Assembly: GCF_002128405.1 (NCBI RefSeq)
Contig: NZ_NETJ01000005.1
Coordinates: 62,001-126,000, forward strand
Length of the DNA: 64,000 nt
Direction of reading: 5' to 3'
Source: Gottfriedia solisilvae
GTDB taxonomy: Bacteria > Bacillota > Bacilli > Bacillales > Bacillaceae_G
Part shown: in pieces, positions 53,916 to 62,312 of the stretch
How the letters are laid out: every line of letters begins with the position of its first letter
Position numbering within the stretch: the first letter of the stretch is position 1
Made by a program: the position numbers and the translations under genes
Notes under the pieces: model-generated
What the model was told of the DNA's origin: nothing
What the model saw: only the letters and a program-made list of their open reading frames with translations
Databases searched by the model: none

Positions 53916-55316
53916 ATGATTCAAACTGAAAAAGTGAGTACAGTAGATGTAAATACGTCTAAACAAAAACTCACATTATTACGTCCAATGGTCATATTTC
54001 TTATACCATTATTATTCAGTAATATTTTACAGTCTATTGGCCAAGTATTTAGCATGATCGTTGTGGGGCATTGGCTAGGGGAGAGTGCATTAGCAGCAAT
54101 ATCGGCATTCTTTCCATTATTTTTTCTATTAATATCTTTTGCGATTGGGATTGGATCTGGTAGTTCGATATTAATAGGGCAAGCATATGGCGCAAAAATG
54201 ACTGAAAGATTAAAGTCAATTGTTGGTACAACGTTAACTTTTACTTTTATACTAGGTCTTGTTCTTGCAATCATAGGGAGCTTTTTTACAGAGGATATCT
54301 TAAAAGGTATGGGTACTCCTGGGGATATATTAGAGGTTAGTGTTAAATACGCCAGAATATTATTTTGGTCAATTCCAATTATGTTTTTATATACGGTATA
54401 CACGACTCTCATGCGTGGGACGGGTGATTCGAAAACACCATTCTACTTCCTAGTCCTTAGTACAATATTAAATGTAGTATTATTACCGCCATTTGTATTT
54501 GGGTGGTTAGGAATTCCGAAGTTTGGCATATATGGTGCGGCGTATGCAAGTCTTGTTTCAACAGTCATAACTTTTTTAGCACTACTAGTGTATTTACAGA
54601 AAAAACAACATTTAATTCAAATAGACTTTAAATCAAGTAGATATCTGCGTATAGATAGTGGAATCCTAAAACTATTATGTAAACTCGGAATTCCGACAAG
54701 TATTAATATGATCTTTCTATCACTGTCTGAAATAGCAGTTATTACTTTCGTAAATAAATATGGGTCTGATGCAACTGCTTCATATGGAGTAGTAAATCAA
54801 CTACTGAGTTATGTACAAATGCCGTTGCTCTGTATCAGCATTACTGTATCAATTTTTGCTGCCCAATCGATTGGTGCGAAGCAATATGATAGATTAAGTC
54901 AAGTTGTTAAAGTAGGTTTGATTCTTAATTATATACTTGGTGGAGTAATTATCTTATTAATGTATTTATTCACAAAACCAATTCTTCAGCTTTTTTTAAC
55001 AAGTCAAACAACATTATCTATTGCAAATAGCTTGTTAATGATCACCTTATGGAGTTATTTAATACTCGGACATACATTTATCATCACTTCAACAATGCGT
55101 TCTAGTGGAACAGTTCTGTGGCCAACTATTATTAGTATCATTTCAATTTGGTTAATTGAAGTACCCGTTGCATATCTACTGTCCCATTTTACAAATTTAG
55201 GGATGAAAGGTATTTGGATTGGTTATCCGGCAGCCTTTATCGTAGGTCTTGGCTTACAATATTTATACTACCGTTTATCATGGAAGAAAAAGAGCATTAC
55301 TCGTTTAGTAACATAA
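53916..55316 (+). CDS. MATE-family multidrug efflux transporter
   Basis: A 466-residue membrane protein with twelve helices in two related halves. It has the NorM-type features PLLFSNILQSIGQVFSMIVVG, GSSILIGQAYGAKM and YTTLMRGTGDSKTPF. Such transporters export drugs or metabolites in exchange for Na+ or H+. AAGGAGGGAGG lies before the ATG, twelve bases after the nuclease gene, so it is likely cotranscribed with the DUF2087 regulator and GIY-YIG genes. A terminator follows at 55350. Confidence 0.92.
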   Translation: MIQTEKVSTVDVNTSKQKLTLLRPMVIFLIPLLFSNILQSIGQVFSMIVVGHWLGESALAAISAFFPLFFLLISFAIGIGSGSSILIGQAYGAKMTERLKSIVGTTLTFTFILGLVLAIIGSFFTEDILKGMGTPGDILEVSVKYARILFWSIPIMFLYTVYTTLMRGTGDSKTPFYFLVLSTILNVVLLPPFVFGWLGIPKFGIYGAAYASLVSTVITFLALLVYLQKKQHLIQIDFKSSRYLRIDSGILKLLCKLGIPTSINMIFLSLSEIAVITFVNKYGSDATASYGVVNQLLSYVQMPLLCISITVSIFAAQSIGAKQYDRLSQVVKVGLILNYILGGVIILLMYLFTKPILQLFLTSQTTLSIANSLLMITLWSYLILGHTFIITSTMRSSGTVLWPTIISIISIWLIEVPVAYLLSHFTNLGMKGIWIGYPAAFIVGLGLQYLYYRLSWKKKSITRLVT

Positions 55317-55349
55317 CTCATAGTTTCATTGAATACGTTATTTAAAGTG

Positions 55350-55380
55350 AAAGCTAATCTTTACAGATTAGCTTTTTTTT
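55350..55380 (+). terminator. Intrinsic terminator after the MATE gene
   Basis: AAGCTAATCT and AGATTAGCTT pair around a four-base loop and end in eight T residues. Confidence 0.92.
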
Positions 55381-55582
55381 CTAATGGAAACCTAATTATG
55401 AAAGACTTCGTTTTGTCATTTTTTGTCGTATACCTTTAATGTAATAAGTCCATACTTTTATAGATACCAACAAATGTATTTTCGTAATCATTACTACAAA
55501 TTAGTAGGTGAAACATAACTTTTTGATTAGAATAATTTTCTTTCATAGACAATATGATAGGAAATTGTAGGGGGGATTTCAG

Positions 55583-56914
55583 ATGGAGTTGGATAATGTA
55601 ACGCTCAGTAGATTACTAACGAGCATGACGTTAATTTTTCATATTATTTTCGCGACGATTGGTGTAGGAATACCCTTAATGATTGCAATTGCTGAAGGTC
55701 TTGGCATATTAAAAAAAGATCCACATTATACGCTTATGGCAAGAAGGTGGGCAAGAGGTTATACCATTACAGTTGCAGTAGGTGTTGTAACAGGGACGTG
55801 TATTGGTCTACAACTATCTTTATTGTGGCCAAGCTTTATGCGAATTGCGGGCCAAGCCATCAGTTTCCCATTGTTTATGGAGACATTTGCCTTCTTTTTT
55901 GAAGCGATTTTTCTTGGTATTTACTTATATACTTGGGACAGATTTAAAAAACCAATCTATCACTGGCTCATTATTATACCTGTCATATTAGGTTCAACAT
56001 TATCTGCATTTTTTATCACAACTGTTAATGCGTTTATGAATACACCTCAAGGATTTACATTACAAAACGGTGTCATTAAAACTGTAGATCCGATTGCTGC
56101 AATGTTTAATCCTGCAGCTCCGTCTAAAACACTTCATGTAATTGTTACAGCATATGTAGCTTCGGCATTGATTTTAACGTCAATTGCTGCAATCCAAATG
56201 CTAAGAGGAAAAATTACCGATTACACGAAGAAAGGTCTTCGATTAACAGCAACAATGGGATTAATTTTTGCAGTGTTGACTGGTGTAACTGGAGATATCT
56301 CCGCAAAATTTCTTGCTCATTATCAACCTGAAAAACTAGCTGCAATAGAATGGCATTTTGAAACTGAAAAGGGAGCAGACTTTGTTTTATTTGGAACGTT
56401 AGATGATGAAACACATGAAGTAAAATATGAGATTCGCATACCGAAATTATTAAGCTTTCTATCTTTTTCTGATTTTAACGCGCCAGTTACAGGTCTAAAT
56501 GAGTTCCCAGAGGATGAAATACCACCTTTATATATTCACTATTTATTTGATATTAAAATGACATTTGTTGGATTGATTATTTCTATGACCTTTTTATTTG
56601 TTGCTTTTTCAATTAAGAAAAAAAATTGGATGCATAATAAATTGTTATTAACCGGATTAGCTCTTACGGGGCCTTTAGCGATGATCAATATTGAATTAGG
56701 GTGGATGATTGCTGAAATTGGTCGTCAACCGTGGATATTAAGAGGATATATGAAAGTAGCGGAAGGGGCGACTACTGCAAAAGGATTAGGCAGTATGTTT
56801 TGGTTATTTTTCGCTTTGTATTTATTCCTTGGCATATTTTGTACAATTGTCATCCGAAAAATGTTTATTCATAATCCACCTGAAGAAGAGTTAGCATATC
56901 GTAACAAAAAATGA
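55583..56914 (+). CDS. Cytochrome bd-type quinol oxidase subunit I (YthA-like)
   Basis: A 443-residue membrane subunit that oxidises quinol and reduces oxygen to water without pumping protons. It has the N-terminal heme-ligand His region (LTSMTLIFHIIFATIGVGIP), the KLAAIEW segment before a short Q-loop, and the invariant ELGWMIAEIGRQPW motif. It is closer to YthA than to CydA of B. subtilis in its N-terminus and short loop. GGGGGG precedes the start. It is followed 20 bp later by subunit II and a small membrane peptide gene. Confidence 0.93.
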   Translation: MELDNVTLSRLLTSMTLIFHIIFATIGVGIPLMIAIAEGLGILKKDPHYTLMARRWARGYTITVAVGVVTGTCIGLQLSLLWPSFMRIAGQAISFPLFMETFAFFFEAIFLGIYLYTWDRFKKPIYHWLIIIPVILGSTLSAFFITTVNAFMNTPQGFTLQNGVIKTVDPIAAMFNPAAPSKTLHVIVTAYVASALILTSIAAIQMLRGKITDYTKKGLRLTATMGLIFAVLTGVTGDISAKFLAHYQPEKLAAIEWHFETEKGADFVLFGTLDDETHEVKYEIRIPKLLSFLSFSDFNAPVTGLNEFPEDEIPPLYIHYLFDIKMTFVGLIISMTFLFVAFSIKKKNWMHNKLLLTGLALTGPLAMINIELGWMIAEIGRQPWILRGYMKVAEGATTAKGLGSMFWLFFALYLFLGIFCTIVIRKMFIHNPPEEELAYRNKK

Positions 56915-56934
56915 TGTAAAAAGGAGGGTGAACT

Positions 56935-57951
56935 ATGAATACTGAATTATTAGGAATTATTGTGTTATGGACTTTTCTTTATGGATATATTATTGTAGCT
57001 TCTATTGATTTTGGAGCGGGTTTTTTCGCATACTATGGAAAAGTTACGAAGAAAGACCATCTAATTAGTAATATTATTAGTCGTTATTTATCTCCTGTTT
57101 GGGAAATAACGAATGTGTTTTTTGTTTTTTTCTTTGTCGGTATCATCGGCTTTTTTCCTAGTGTAGCGTATTACTATGGAACGGCTTTATTAATCCCTGG
57201 AAGTATTTCTTTAGTGCTATTAGCAATTCGTGGATCGTTTTATGCGTTTTCGAATTATGGTTCAAAGGAAAATAAAATATATCTTTTTCTTTACGGAGCA
57301 ACTGGATTATTAATCCCTGCATCTTTATGTACGGTTCTCACAATTTCTGGTGGTGGCTATATCGTTGAAAAAAACGGTGAAGTAGAATTTCTGGCAGAAA
57401 AACTATTATCAAGTATTTATTCCTGGAGTGTCGTCATCATTGCAATCATTTCAGTACTATACATAAGCGCTACATTTTTAACGTATTATGCAAGTAAAGC
57501 GAAAGATGAAGGTGCATTAGCAATCGTTAGACAATATGCACTGTTTTGGACAGTTCCAACTATTTTATCAAGTTTCTTAGTGTTTGTTGGTTTAAGAGAT
57601 AACAATCTACACTTTTACCAAAATATTATTGACCGTTATTGGTGGATGTTTTTATTATCATTAATATGTTTCTTGGTTGCTTCATTGTTAATATTGTTAA
57701 AACGCTATTATGGAGTAGCTTTTATATTTGTCATGCTACAATTCTTTTTTGCATTTTTTGGGTACGGGGCTGCACATCTGCCATATATTTTAGACCCGTA
57801 TATTACAATCTATAATGGCTATACAAATGAAACATCTGGTACGATGTTAGTTATTGTATTTGTATTAGGATTACTCTTACTAGTTCCTTCGCTATTATTT
57901 TTATTTAAACTATTTTTATTTGATGCAGAGTATGTTCAAGGGAAAAAATAA
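56935..57951 (+). CDS. Cytochrome bd-type quinol oxidase subunit II (YthB-like)
   Basis: A 338-residue membrane protein with about eight to nine helices. It has the CydB opening (LLGIIVLWTFLYGYIIVASIDFGAG) and SPVWEITNVFFVFFFVGIIGFFP. It pairs with subunit I and supports heme assembly, without binding heme itself. AAAGGAGGGTG precedes the start. It sits between subunit I and a 32-codon membrane peptide gene in one operon. Confidence 0.93.
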   Translation: MNTELLGIIVLWTFLYGYIIVASIDFGAGFFAYYGKVTKKDHLISNIISRYLSPVWEITNVFFVFFFVGIIGFFPSVAYYYGTALLIPGSISLVLLAIRGSFYAFSNYGSKENKIYLFLYGATGLLIPASLCTVLTISGGGYIVEKNGEVEFLAEKLLSSIYSWSVVIIAIISVLYISATFLTYYASKAKDEGALAIVRQYALFWTVPTILSSFLVFVGLRDNNLHFYQNIIDRYWWMFLLSLICFLVASLLILLKRYYGVAFIFVMLQFFFAFFGYGAAHLPYILDPYITIYNGYTNETSGTMLVIVFVLGLLLLVPSLLFLFKLFLFDAEYVQGKK

Positions 57952-57966
57952 AAAGGGGAGATGGAA

Positions 57967-58065
57967 TTGCACTCTTCTAACAAACAGGAAAAGCGGCTTG
58001 TCATCTTATGTTTTATCGTAGCATTTATCATGATACTCTCGTTTATTAGTAAATTATTTCATTAA
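57967..58065 (+). CDS. 32-residue single-helix membrane peptide, candidate bd oxidase small subunit
   Basis: A 32-codon gene from a TTG start, eight bases after AAGGGGAG and 15 bp behind subunit II. The peptide has a charged N-terminus (SNKQEKR) followed by one membrane helix (LVILCFIVAFIMILSFISKL). Small single-helix subunits (CydX in E. coli, CydS in Geobacillus) accompany bd oxidases, and B. subtilis has ythC in this place. I cannot show sequence homology; position, size and topology are the case. The ATG at 57961 abuts the ribosome binding site and is a less likely start. Confidence 0.72.
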   Translation: MHSSNKQEKRLVILCFIVAFIMILSFISKLFH

Positions 58066-58067
58066 AA

Positions 58068-58096
58068 AAATCCTCCAATTGGAGGATTTCATTTTT
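58068..58096 (+). terminator. Intrinsic terminator of the bd oxidase operon
   Basis: AAATCCTCC and GGAGGATTT pair with a four-base loop. A five-T tract follows after CA and leads straight into the repeat element. Confidence 0.88.
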
Positions 58097-58174
58097 GTAA
58101 ACAAAGTACAAAAACTAAGAGATTCAGTCTGATTGAAAACATTTGTCTTTCGAGGCGCGAACGTTTGTCAACAG
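58097..58174 (+). repeat. Interspersed inverted-repeat element with internal deletion (copy 4)
   Basis: It begins GTAAACAAAGTACAAAAACT and ends GTTTGTCAACAGTCT, both matching the ends of the copy at 35868-36020. About 75 bp between GAGGCGC and GCGTTTGTC-type sequence are missing. Its right end overlaps the stop codon and last two codons of the minus-strand ABC ATPase gene. Confidence 0.82.
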
Positions 58175-58824
58175 TCTTCTGAAATGATGTTTCCTTCTTT
58201 AACGATTAAAGTGCGTGTAGAGACATTTTTAGCGAATTCCATATCGTGAGTAATTACTAGTATGCTCATTCCTTCTGCTGCAAGGTTTTTCATAATAGAA
58301 GCTACTCCATTTGTTAATTCTGGATCGAGAGCGGAAGTCGGTTCATCGAAACAAAGTATTTTTGGCTGAAGTGCACATGCTCTTGCTATGGCAACACGTT
58401 GCTGTTGACCACCGGATAATTCAAAAGGATACGCATCTGCTTTTTGACTTAAACCGACTTGCTCTAATAAAGTAAGCGCTCGACGTTTAGCCTCTTCATT
58501 ATTCAAGCCTAATACTAGTATTGGGGCTTCAATAATGTTTTCAAGTACTGTTTTATGTGGAAACAAATTAAAGTTTTGAAAAACAAGGCCAACATCTTTT
58601 CGAACTTTTAATAAATCTTTTTGTGATTGAATGATTTGTCCATTAAGTTGAATTGTTCCACTATCAAAGTTTTCTAGGCCATTAACGCAGCGTAGGATTG
58701 TTGTTTTACCTGCTCCGGATTGACCTAGTAAAGTGACAATTTCACCTTTATTTACTTCAAAAGAGACTTCTTTTAAAACAGTTTGTTTTCCAAATCGTTT
58801 TGTTAATGAATTTACTTTTAACAT
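58168..58824 (-). CDS. Polar amino acid ABC transporter ATP-binding protein, shortened C-terminus
   Basis: A 218-residue ABC ATPase with Walker A GQSGAGKTT, Q-loop GLVFQNFNLFPH, signature LSGGQQQR, Walker B ILCFDEPTSALD and H-loop VITHDME. Polar amino acid transporter ATPases are usually about 240 residues and end with a conserved helix after the GNIISE-type strand. Here the protein stops at ISEDC, and the stop codon lies inside the repeat element. The lost tail is outside the ATP-binding core, so activity may survive. It is the third gene of the binding protein-permease-ATPase operon under a T-box leader. Confidence 0.9.
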   Translation of the reverse strand: MLKVNSLTKRFGKQTVLKEVSFEVNKGEIVTLLGQSGAGKTTILRCVNGLENFDSGTIQLNGQIIQSQKDLLKVRKDVGLVFQNFNLFPHKTVLENIIEAPILVLGLNNEEAKRRALTLLEQVGLSQKADAYPFELSGGQQQRVAIARACALQPKILCFDEPTSALDPELTNGVASIMKNLAAEGMSILVITHDMEFAKNVSTRTLIVKEGNIISEDC

Positions 58825-58836
58825 GAAAGTCCCTCC

Positions 58837-59478
58837 TTATTCATAATACGAAAATCGATTTTCTAATCGCTTAAAGATATTCGTTAAAATAGCGGTTAAA
58901 AGTAGATATAAAATAGAGACAAATAGTAAAGGTATTAATGAAGCACTTGTATTTGATGCGATTTTTGCGACACGTAGCATATCATCAAGCCCAACAACAT
59001 AGACAAGAGCAGAATCTTTAATGAGTGTGATGACTTCATTCGATACTGGTGGTAATACTTTTTTTGTCATTTGCGGTAAGATAATTCTTTTGAAAGCTTG
59101 AGATTTGCTAAGTCCTAAAACTTCTGCAGCTTCATATTGGCCTTTATCAATTGATTGAATGCCAGCTCTAAATATTTCACCAAAATATGCAGCATAGTTT
59201 AGTGTAAAAGCTATGATAACCGTAGTAAAACGATCAAAGACTATGCCGATTAAAGGTAAGCCAAAAAATATGAAAATTAATTGTAAAAGTAGAGGTGTTC
59301 CTCTCATTACAAGGATATATGATTGTATAAATGTTCTAAGTGCTTTATTTTTTGATAATCTGCCAAGTGCGATTACAATTCCAAGTGGAATGGATAACGC
59401 TAGAGTAATCATAAATATTTCTAGCGTTACTGTAAGTCCATCCAGCATTGAAGGAATTAAGGATATGATTGTTTCCAT
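58837..59478 (-). CDS. Polar amino acid ABC transporter permease
   Basis: A 213-residue HisM/GlnP-type permease with about five helices. The YILVMRGTPLLLQLIFIFFG segment and the coupling loop EAAEVLGLSKSQAFKRIILPQ are hallmarks of the polar amino acid family. It most likely works as a homodimer because only one permease gene is present. AAGGAG precedes the start; it lies 13 bp behind the binding-protein gene and 12 bp before the ATPase gene. Confidence 0.92.
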   Translation of the reverse strand: METIISLIPSMLDGLTVTLEIFMITLALSIPLGIVIALGRLSKNKALRTFIQSYILVMRGTPLLLQLIFIFFGLPLIGIVFDRFTTVIIAFTLNYAAYFGEIFRAGIQSIDKGQYEAAEVLGLSKSQAFKRIILPQMTKKVLPPVSNEVITLIKDSALVYVVGLDDMLRVAKIASNTSASLIPLLFVSILYLLLTAILTNIFKRLENRFSYYE

Positions 59479-59491
59479 TGCGAATGCTCCT

Positions 59492-60268
59492 TTATTTCAA
59501 TGTGCCAAACCATTTTTGATAAATTTTGTCATACGTACCATCTTTTTTCATTGCATCAATTTGTTTATTAATTTTATTTAGTAATTCTTTATCGTCTTTT
59601 CTAACACCAATTCCGTAATCTTCTTCACCAAAATTATCTTCTAAAATTTTGTATTTACTTTCGCCTCGTTTATTCATGTAGTAACGTGCTAATGTTTCAT
59701 CTGCAACAACAGCATCAACTCGTTTTGCTTCTAAGTCCATTAATGCTTGATTATTGTTTTCGTATAATACAGGTTTGCCATCTTTGAATGAATCTACTAA
59801 GTCTTTCTCTTTATTAACAGCTTCTAAAGAACTTGAACCTTCTTGAATCCCGACAATTTGATTTTTTAAATCTGATTTAGATTGAATACTTGAATTTGCT
59901 AGTGTGATAATGACTTGTCGATTACTTAAGTAAGCTTTTGAGAAGTTAACTTTTTTCTTGCGTTCGTCAGTAATTGAATAACCATTCCAAATTGTATCGA
60001 TATTACCAGAGATTAATTCAGTTTCTTTCATTGACCAATCAATTGGTTGGAATGTAACTTTCATATTTTCACGTTTGAATACTTCTTTTGCTAAATCAAT
60101 ATCAAAACCTACAAATTTACCTTGATCATCTTTAAAACCCATTGGTACAAAAGTATCGTCTAAACCAAGGACTACTTCATTTGCATTTCTTTTTTCTTTA
60201 CCACAACCTGAAACGATTAAAATTGATATCATAAGCAAAATAATTGCTGTTATATATTTGTTCTTCAT
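59492..60268 (-). CDS. Polar amino acid ABC transporter substrate-binding lipoprotein
   Basis: A 258-residue family 3 binding protein. A signal peptide ends in the lipobox LIVSGC. Family features are VLGLDDTFVPMGFKDDQGKF, GFDIDLAKEVFKR, IDWSMKETELISGNIDTIWN and the C-terminal YDKIYQKWFG. It delivers an amino acid to the permease. The histidine codon read in the upstream T-box suggests histidine as the ligand; sequence alone would also allow other polar amino acids. AAGGAGAGAG precedes the start. Confidence 0.92.
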   Translation of the reverse strand: MKNKYITAIILLMISILIVSGCGKEKRNANEVVLGLDDTFVPMGFKDDQGKFVGFDIDLAKEVFKRENMKVTFQPIDWSMKETELISGNIDTIWNGYSITDERKKKVNFSKAYLSNRQVIITLANSSIQSKSDLKNQIVGIQEGSSSLEAVNKEKDLVDSFKDGKPVLYENNNQALMDLEAKRVDAVVADETLARYYMNKRGESKYKILEDNFGEEDYGIGVRKDDKELLNKINKQIDAMKKDGTYDKIYQKWFGTLK

Positions 60269-60306
60269 TTTTCTCTCTCCTTAAAATAATATTTATTTTA
60301 TATAAA

Positions 60307-60598
60307 CAAAAAACTCCCGTCCTCTAGCTATATAGTATAGCTAGAGGACGGGAGTATTACTCACGTGGTTCCACCTCTATTTATTGATACCTCACGATAC
60401 CAACCTCTTCGAGTACAGCATTTGAATGCGTACACTCTAGCACGATAACGGGTGCAAAGGATTCCGGAAACAGTCTACTACCTAAAAAGGGTTCGGTGCT
60501 CAGCTCAGAGATGTGTTCGAAATATTGTCTTATGCCCCTCGCACCAACCGGGAACTCTCTGTTTAAGAACTTAATATTTTTACTATTTCTCATCATTG
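60307..60598 (-). promoter_or_regulatory. T-box riboswitch, specifier CAC (histidine)
   Basis: On the minus strand, stem I starts near 60598 with GATGAGA and the AGTA loop motif. The distal loop region has GGTTGGTGCGA. Its 3' side reads CGAACACATCTCTGAGC, where the specifier position (GAA-xxx-A before the basal stem) is CAC, at 60515-60513. The T-box GGTGGAACCACGT lies at 60375-60363. The terminator stem ACTCCCGTCCTCTAGCTA and its complement end in T residues at 60307. Uncharged tRNA-His would stabilise the antiterminator and switch on the ABC transporter genes. The remaining 300 bp up to 60915 are AT-rich. Confidence 0.9.
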
Positions 60599-60777
60599 CT
60601 TTAAATGGTTTATATTATAAAATTTTTATCAACTGCTGCAGTTAAAAAATCAAACTAGTTTTTGTTTTGCGATGAACAAATAATATTACAGTTTGCAAAT
60701 ACCTGTCAACATATTTTATTTGAATTAAATATGACCATTGTAAAACTTTTCCACAAAAACATTAGATAAATCATGTG

Positions 60778-60787
60778 TTTGTCGAAA
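60778..60787. promoter_or_regulatory. Spo0A-box-like site upstream of the first PPC-like gene
   Basis: TTTGTCGAAA matches the core of the Spo0A box. It lies 138 bp before the gene start. A similar site lies 137 bp before the paralogous gene downstream, which argues for conservation with the duplication. Confidence 0.4.
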
Positions 60788-60915
60788 GATTTTTGTTGAA
60801 AAATCATTAATATTATCTATTTTTAACCGTTATTATTTTTAAATAAGTTTTATCCAAAAATTTCAAGATTAAATCCAAATTTTTAAAAAGTAAGTAAAAC
60901 TTAGGGGGAATAAAA

Positions 60916-62073
60916 GTGTTAAAAAAAATAATCGCATTAATCATTGCACTTTTTATTTTTTTCAGCGTAAATTCTGGCTGGACGAAAGCTGAATCAATCT
61001 ATACAGATACATTTCTAAACGCTATTCCTCTAAGTTTTGACAGTTCAGATGAATTGTCAGAGTCATATACATCGGGTGTTTTAAACCAACAAGGAGATGC
61101 AAAATACTATTCAATCAATATGCAAAAAAATGGAGAATTGTATTTTAGCATGCAACAAAATCCTTCAGTTGAAATCGGTGTTACCTTATACGATGCAAGT
61201 GGTAAGGAATATGAAACGTACTATGCGGATAAAGGTGTTAAAATAGAGGAATTATTTGGTCAGGGACTAGTAAAAGGAAATTACTATATTAAGGTTTTTG
61301 TGTATGAGGGAACAGGTACAGAATTACCTTACCAATTACATGTGATGCGTTTTTATGGTGATGATGTAGAGTATGAAACAAATAACACAATCGAAACAGC
61401 GACTCCGATTAAAATTGGGCAATACTACCTCGGCTATACTGATCAATTAGATACGAGTGACTTATTTCGTTTTAAAACAAACAATATTGGTTTGATTAAC
61501 ATAAAAGGCACAGCTGCACTTAAATCAGATCTTAATTATAGACTTTTAGATGAGAAAGGACACTTGATCGAAGCGAAGGTTGTAAAAGCAAGTGATCAAT
61601 ACTCGTTTTCATCAATATTTACGAAACAGTTAAAGCCAGGAACTTATTTTATTTCCGTTTCTGGTGATAGTAGAGTTTATTCTAATGAGAAATACGAATT
61701 TGTTGCAACGTTTATTGAAAGTATAAAATTTGAAAAAGAGTCAAATAACACGCTTAAACAAGCAAATTCAATTAGTTCAAATATACAATATCATGGGTTA
61801 TTAACCGAGAAATCAGATAAAGATATTTTTAAATTTTATGCTTCTACGACTAAGTATGTAAGCGTTTATTTTAATCGCCTTGAAAAGACGGCATTTAAGA
61901 TTCATGTGATCAATAGTAAAGGTAGAGTCGTTAAAACGTATACAACTAAAAAAGGTAATGAATCAATCGTAAAACTTGGTGAACTGAGACTAGCAAAAGG
62001 TAGTTATTATTTAGATGTTGAATATTACGAAGGCGAAAGTGAAAACGTATTATATCAATTTTTATTGAAATAG
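60916..62073 (+). CDS. Secreted protein with PPC-like beta domains, first of a tandem pair
   Basis: A 385-residue protein with a signal peptide (MLKKIIALIIALFIFFSVNS, cleaved near KAES) and no anchor. It consists of three beta-rich domains of about 110 residues. Each resembles the bacterial pre-peptidase C-terminal (PPC) fold: a YYSINMQKNGELYF-type strand pair, EIGVTLYDASGKEYETYY, and LVKGNYYIKVFVYEGTG. Domains two and three begin with ETNNTIETATPI and KESNNTLKQANSI motifs. PPC domains usually sit at the ends of secreted hydrolases; here they form the entire protein, so a binding or matrix role is likely. Start is a GTG after AGGGGG. Confidence 0.8.
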   Translation: MLKKIIALIIALFIFFSVNSGWTKAESIYTDTFLNAIPLSFDSSDELSESYTSGVLNQQGDAKYYSINMQKNGELYFSMQQNPSVEIGVTLYDASGKEYETYYADKGVKIEELFGQGLVKGNYYIKVFVYEGTGTELPYQLHVMRFYGDDVEYETNNTIETATPIKIGQYYLGYTDQLDTSDLFRFKTNNIGLINIKGTAALKSDLNYRLLDEKGHLIEAKVVKASDQYSFSSIFTKQLKPGTYFISVSGDSRVYSNEKYEFVATFIESIKFEKESNNTLKQANSISSNIQYHGLLTEKSDKDIFKFYASTTKYVSVYFNRLEKTAFKIHVINSKGRVVKTYTTKKGNESIVKLGELRLAKGSYYLDVEYYEGESENVLYQFLLK

Positions 62074-62121
62074 ACTTTATATCAATTATTTAAATATTTC
62101 AATATAACGTTCAGTACCGTG

Positions 62122-62150
62122 AATGAGTCCTCTATATGGACTCATTTTTT
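62122..62150 (+). terminator. Intrinsic terminator between the PPC-like paralogues
   Basis: TGAGTCC and GGACTCA form a short stem with T-run TTTTTT. It separates the two paralogous genes, so each needs its own promoter. Confidence 0.85.
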
Positions 62151-62175
62151 ATGTTTAAAAAGTAATAAAATGTAT

Positions 62176-62185
62176 TTTGTCGAAT
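62176..62185. promoter_or_regulatory. Spo0A-box-like site upstream of the second PPC-like gene
   Basis: TTTGTCGAAT lies 137 bp before the ATG. An ACCGTTA block some 40 bp further on is also shared with the upstream region of the first paralogue. Confidence 0.4.
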
Positions 62186-62312
62186 TTTATTTGTGGAAAT
62201 ATCGTGTAAAAAGACCGTTAATACATAAGAATTATTTTTCCATTTTTTAGGAGAAGGAATGGTTAAGTAATCTATAAAAAAATAGTAATTGGGATGTTTA
62301 GGGGGAAAGAAA

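Noticed and set aside
60381-60596. 71-codon minus-strand frame upstream of the amino acid transporter
   Set aside because: It lies entirely within the T-box leader; the sequence is explained by the conserved RNA structure.
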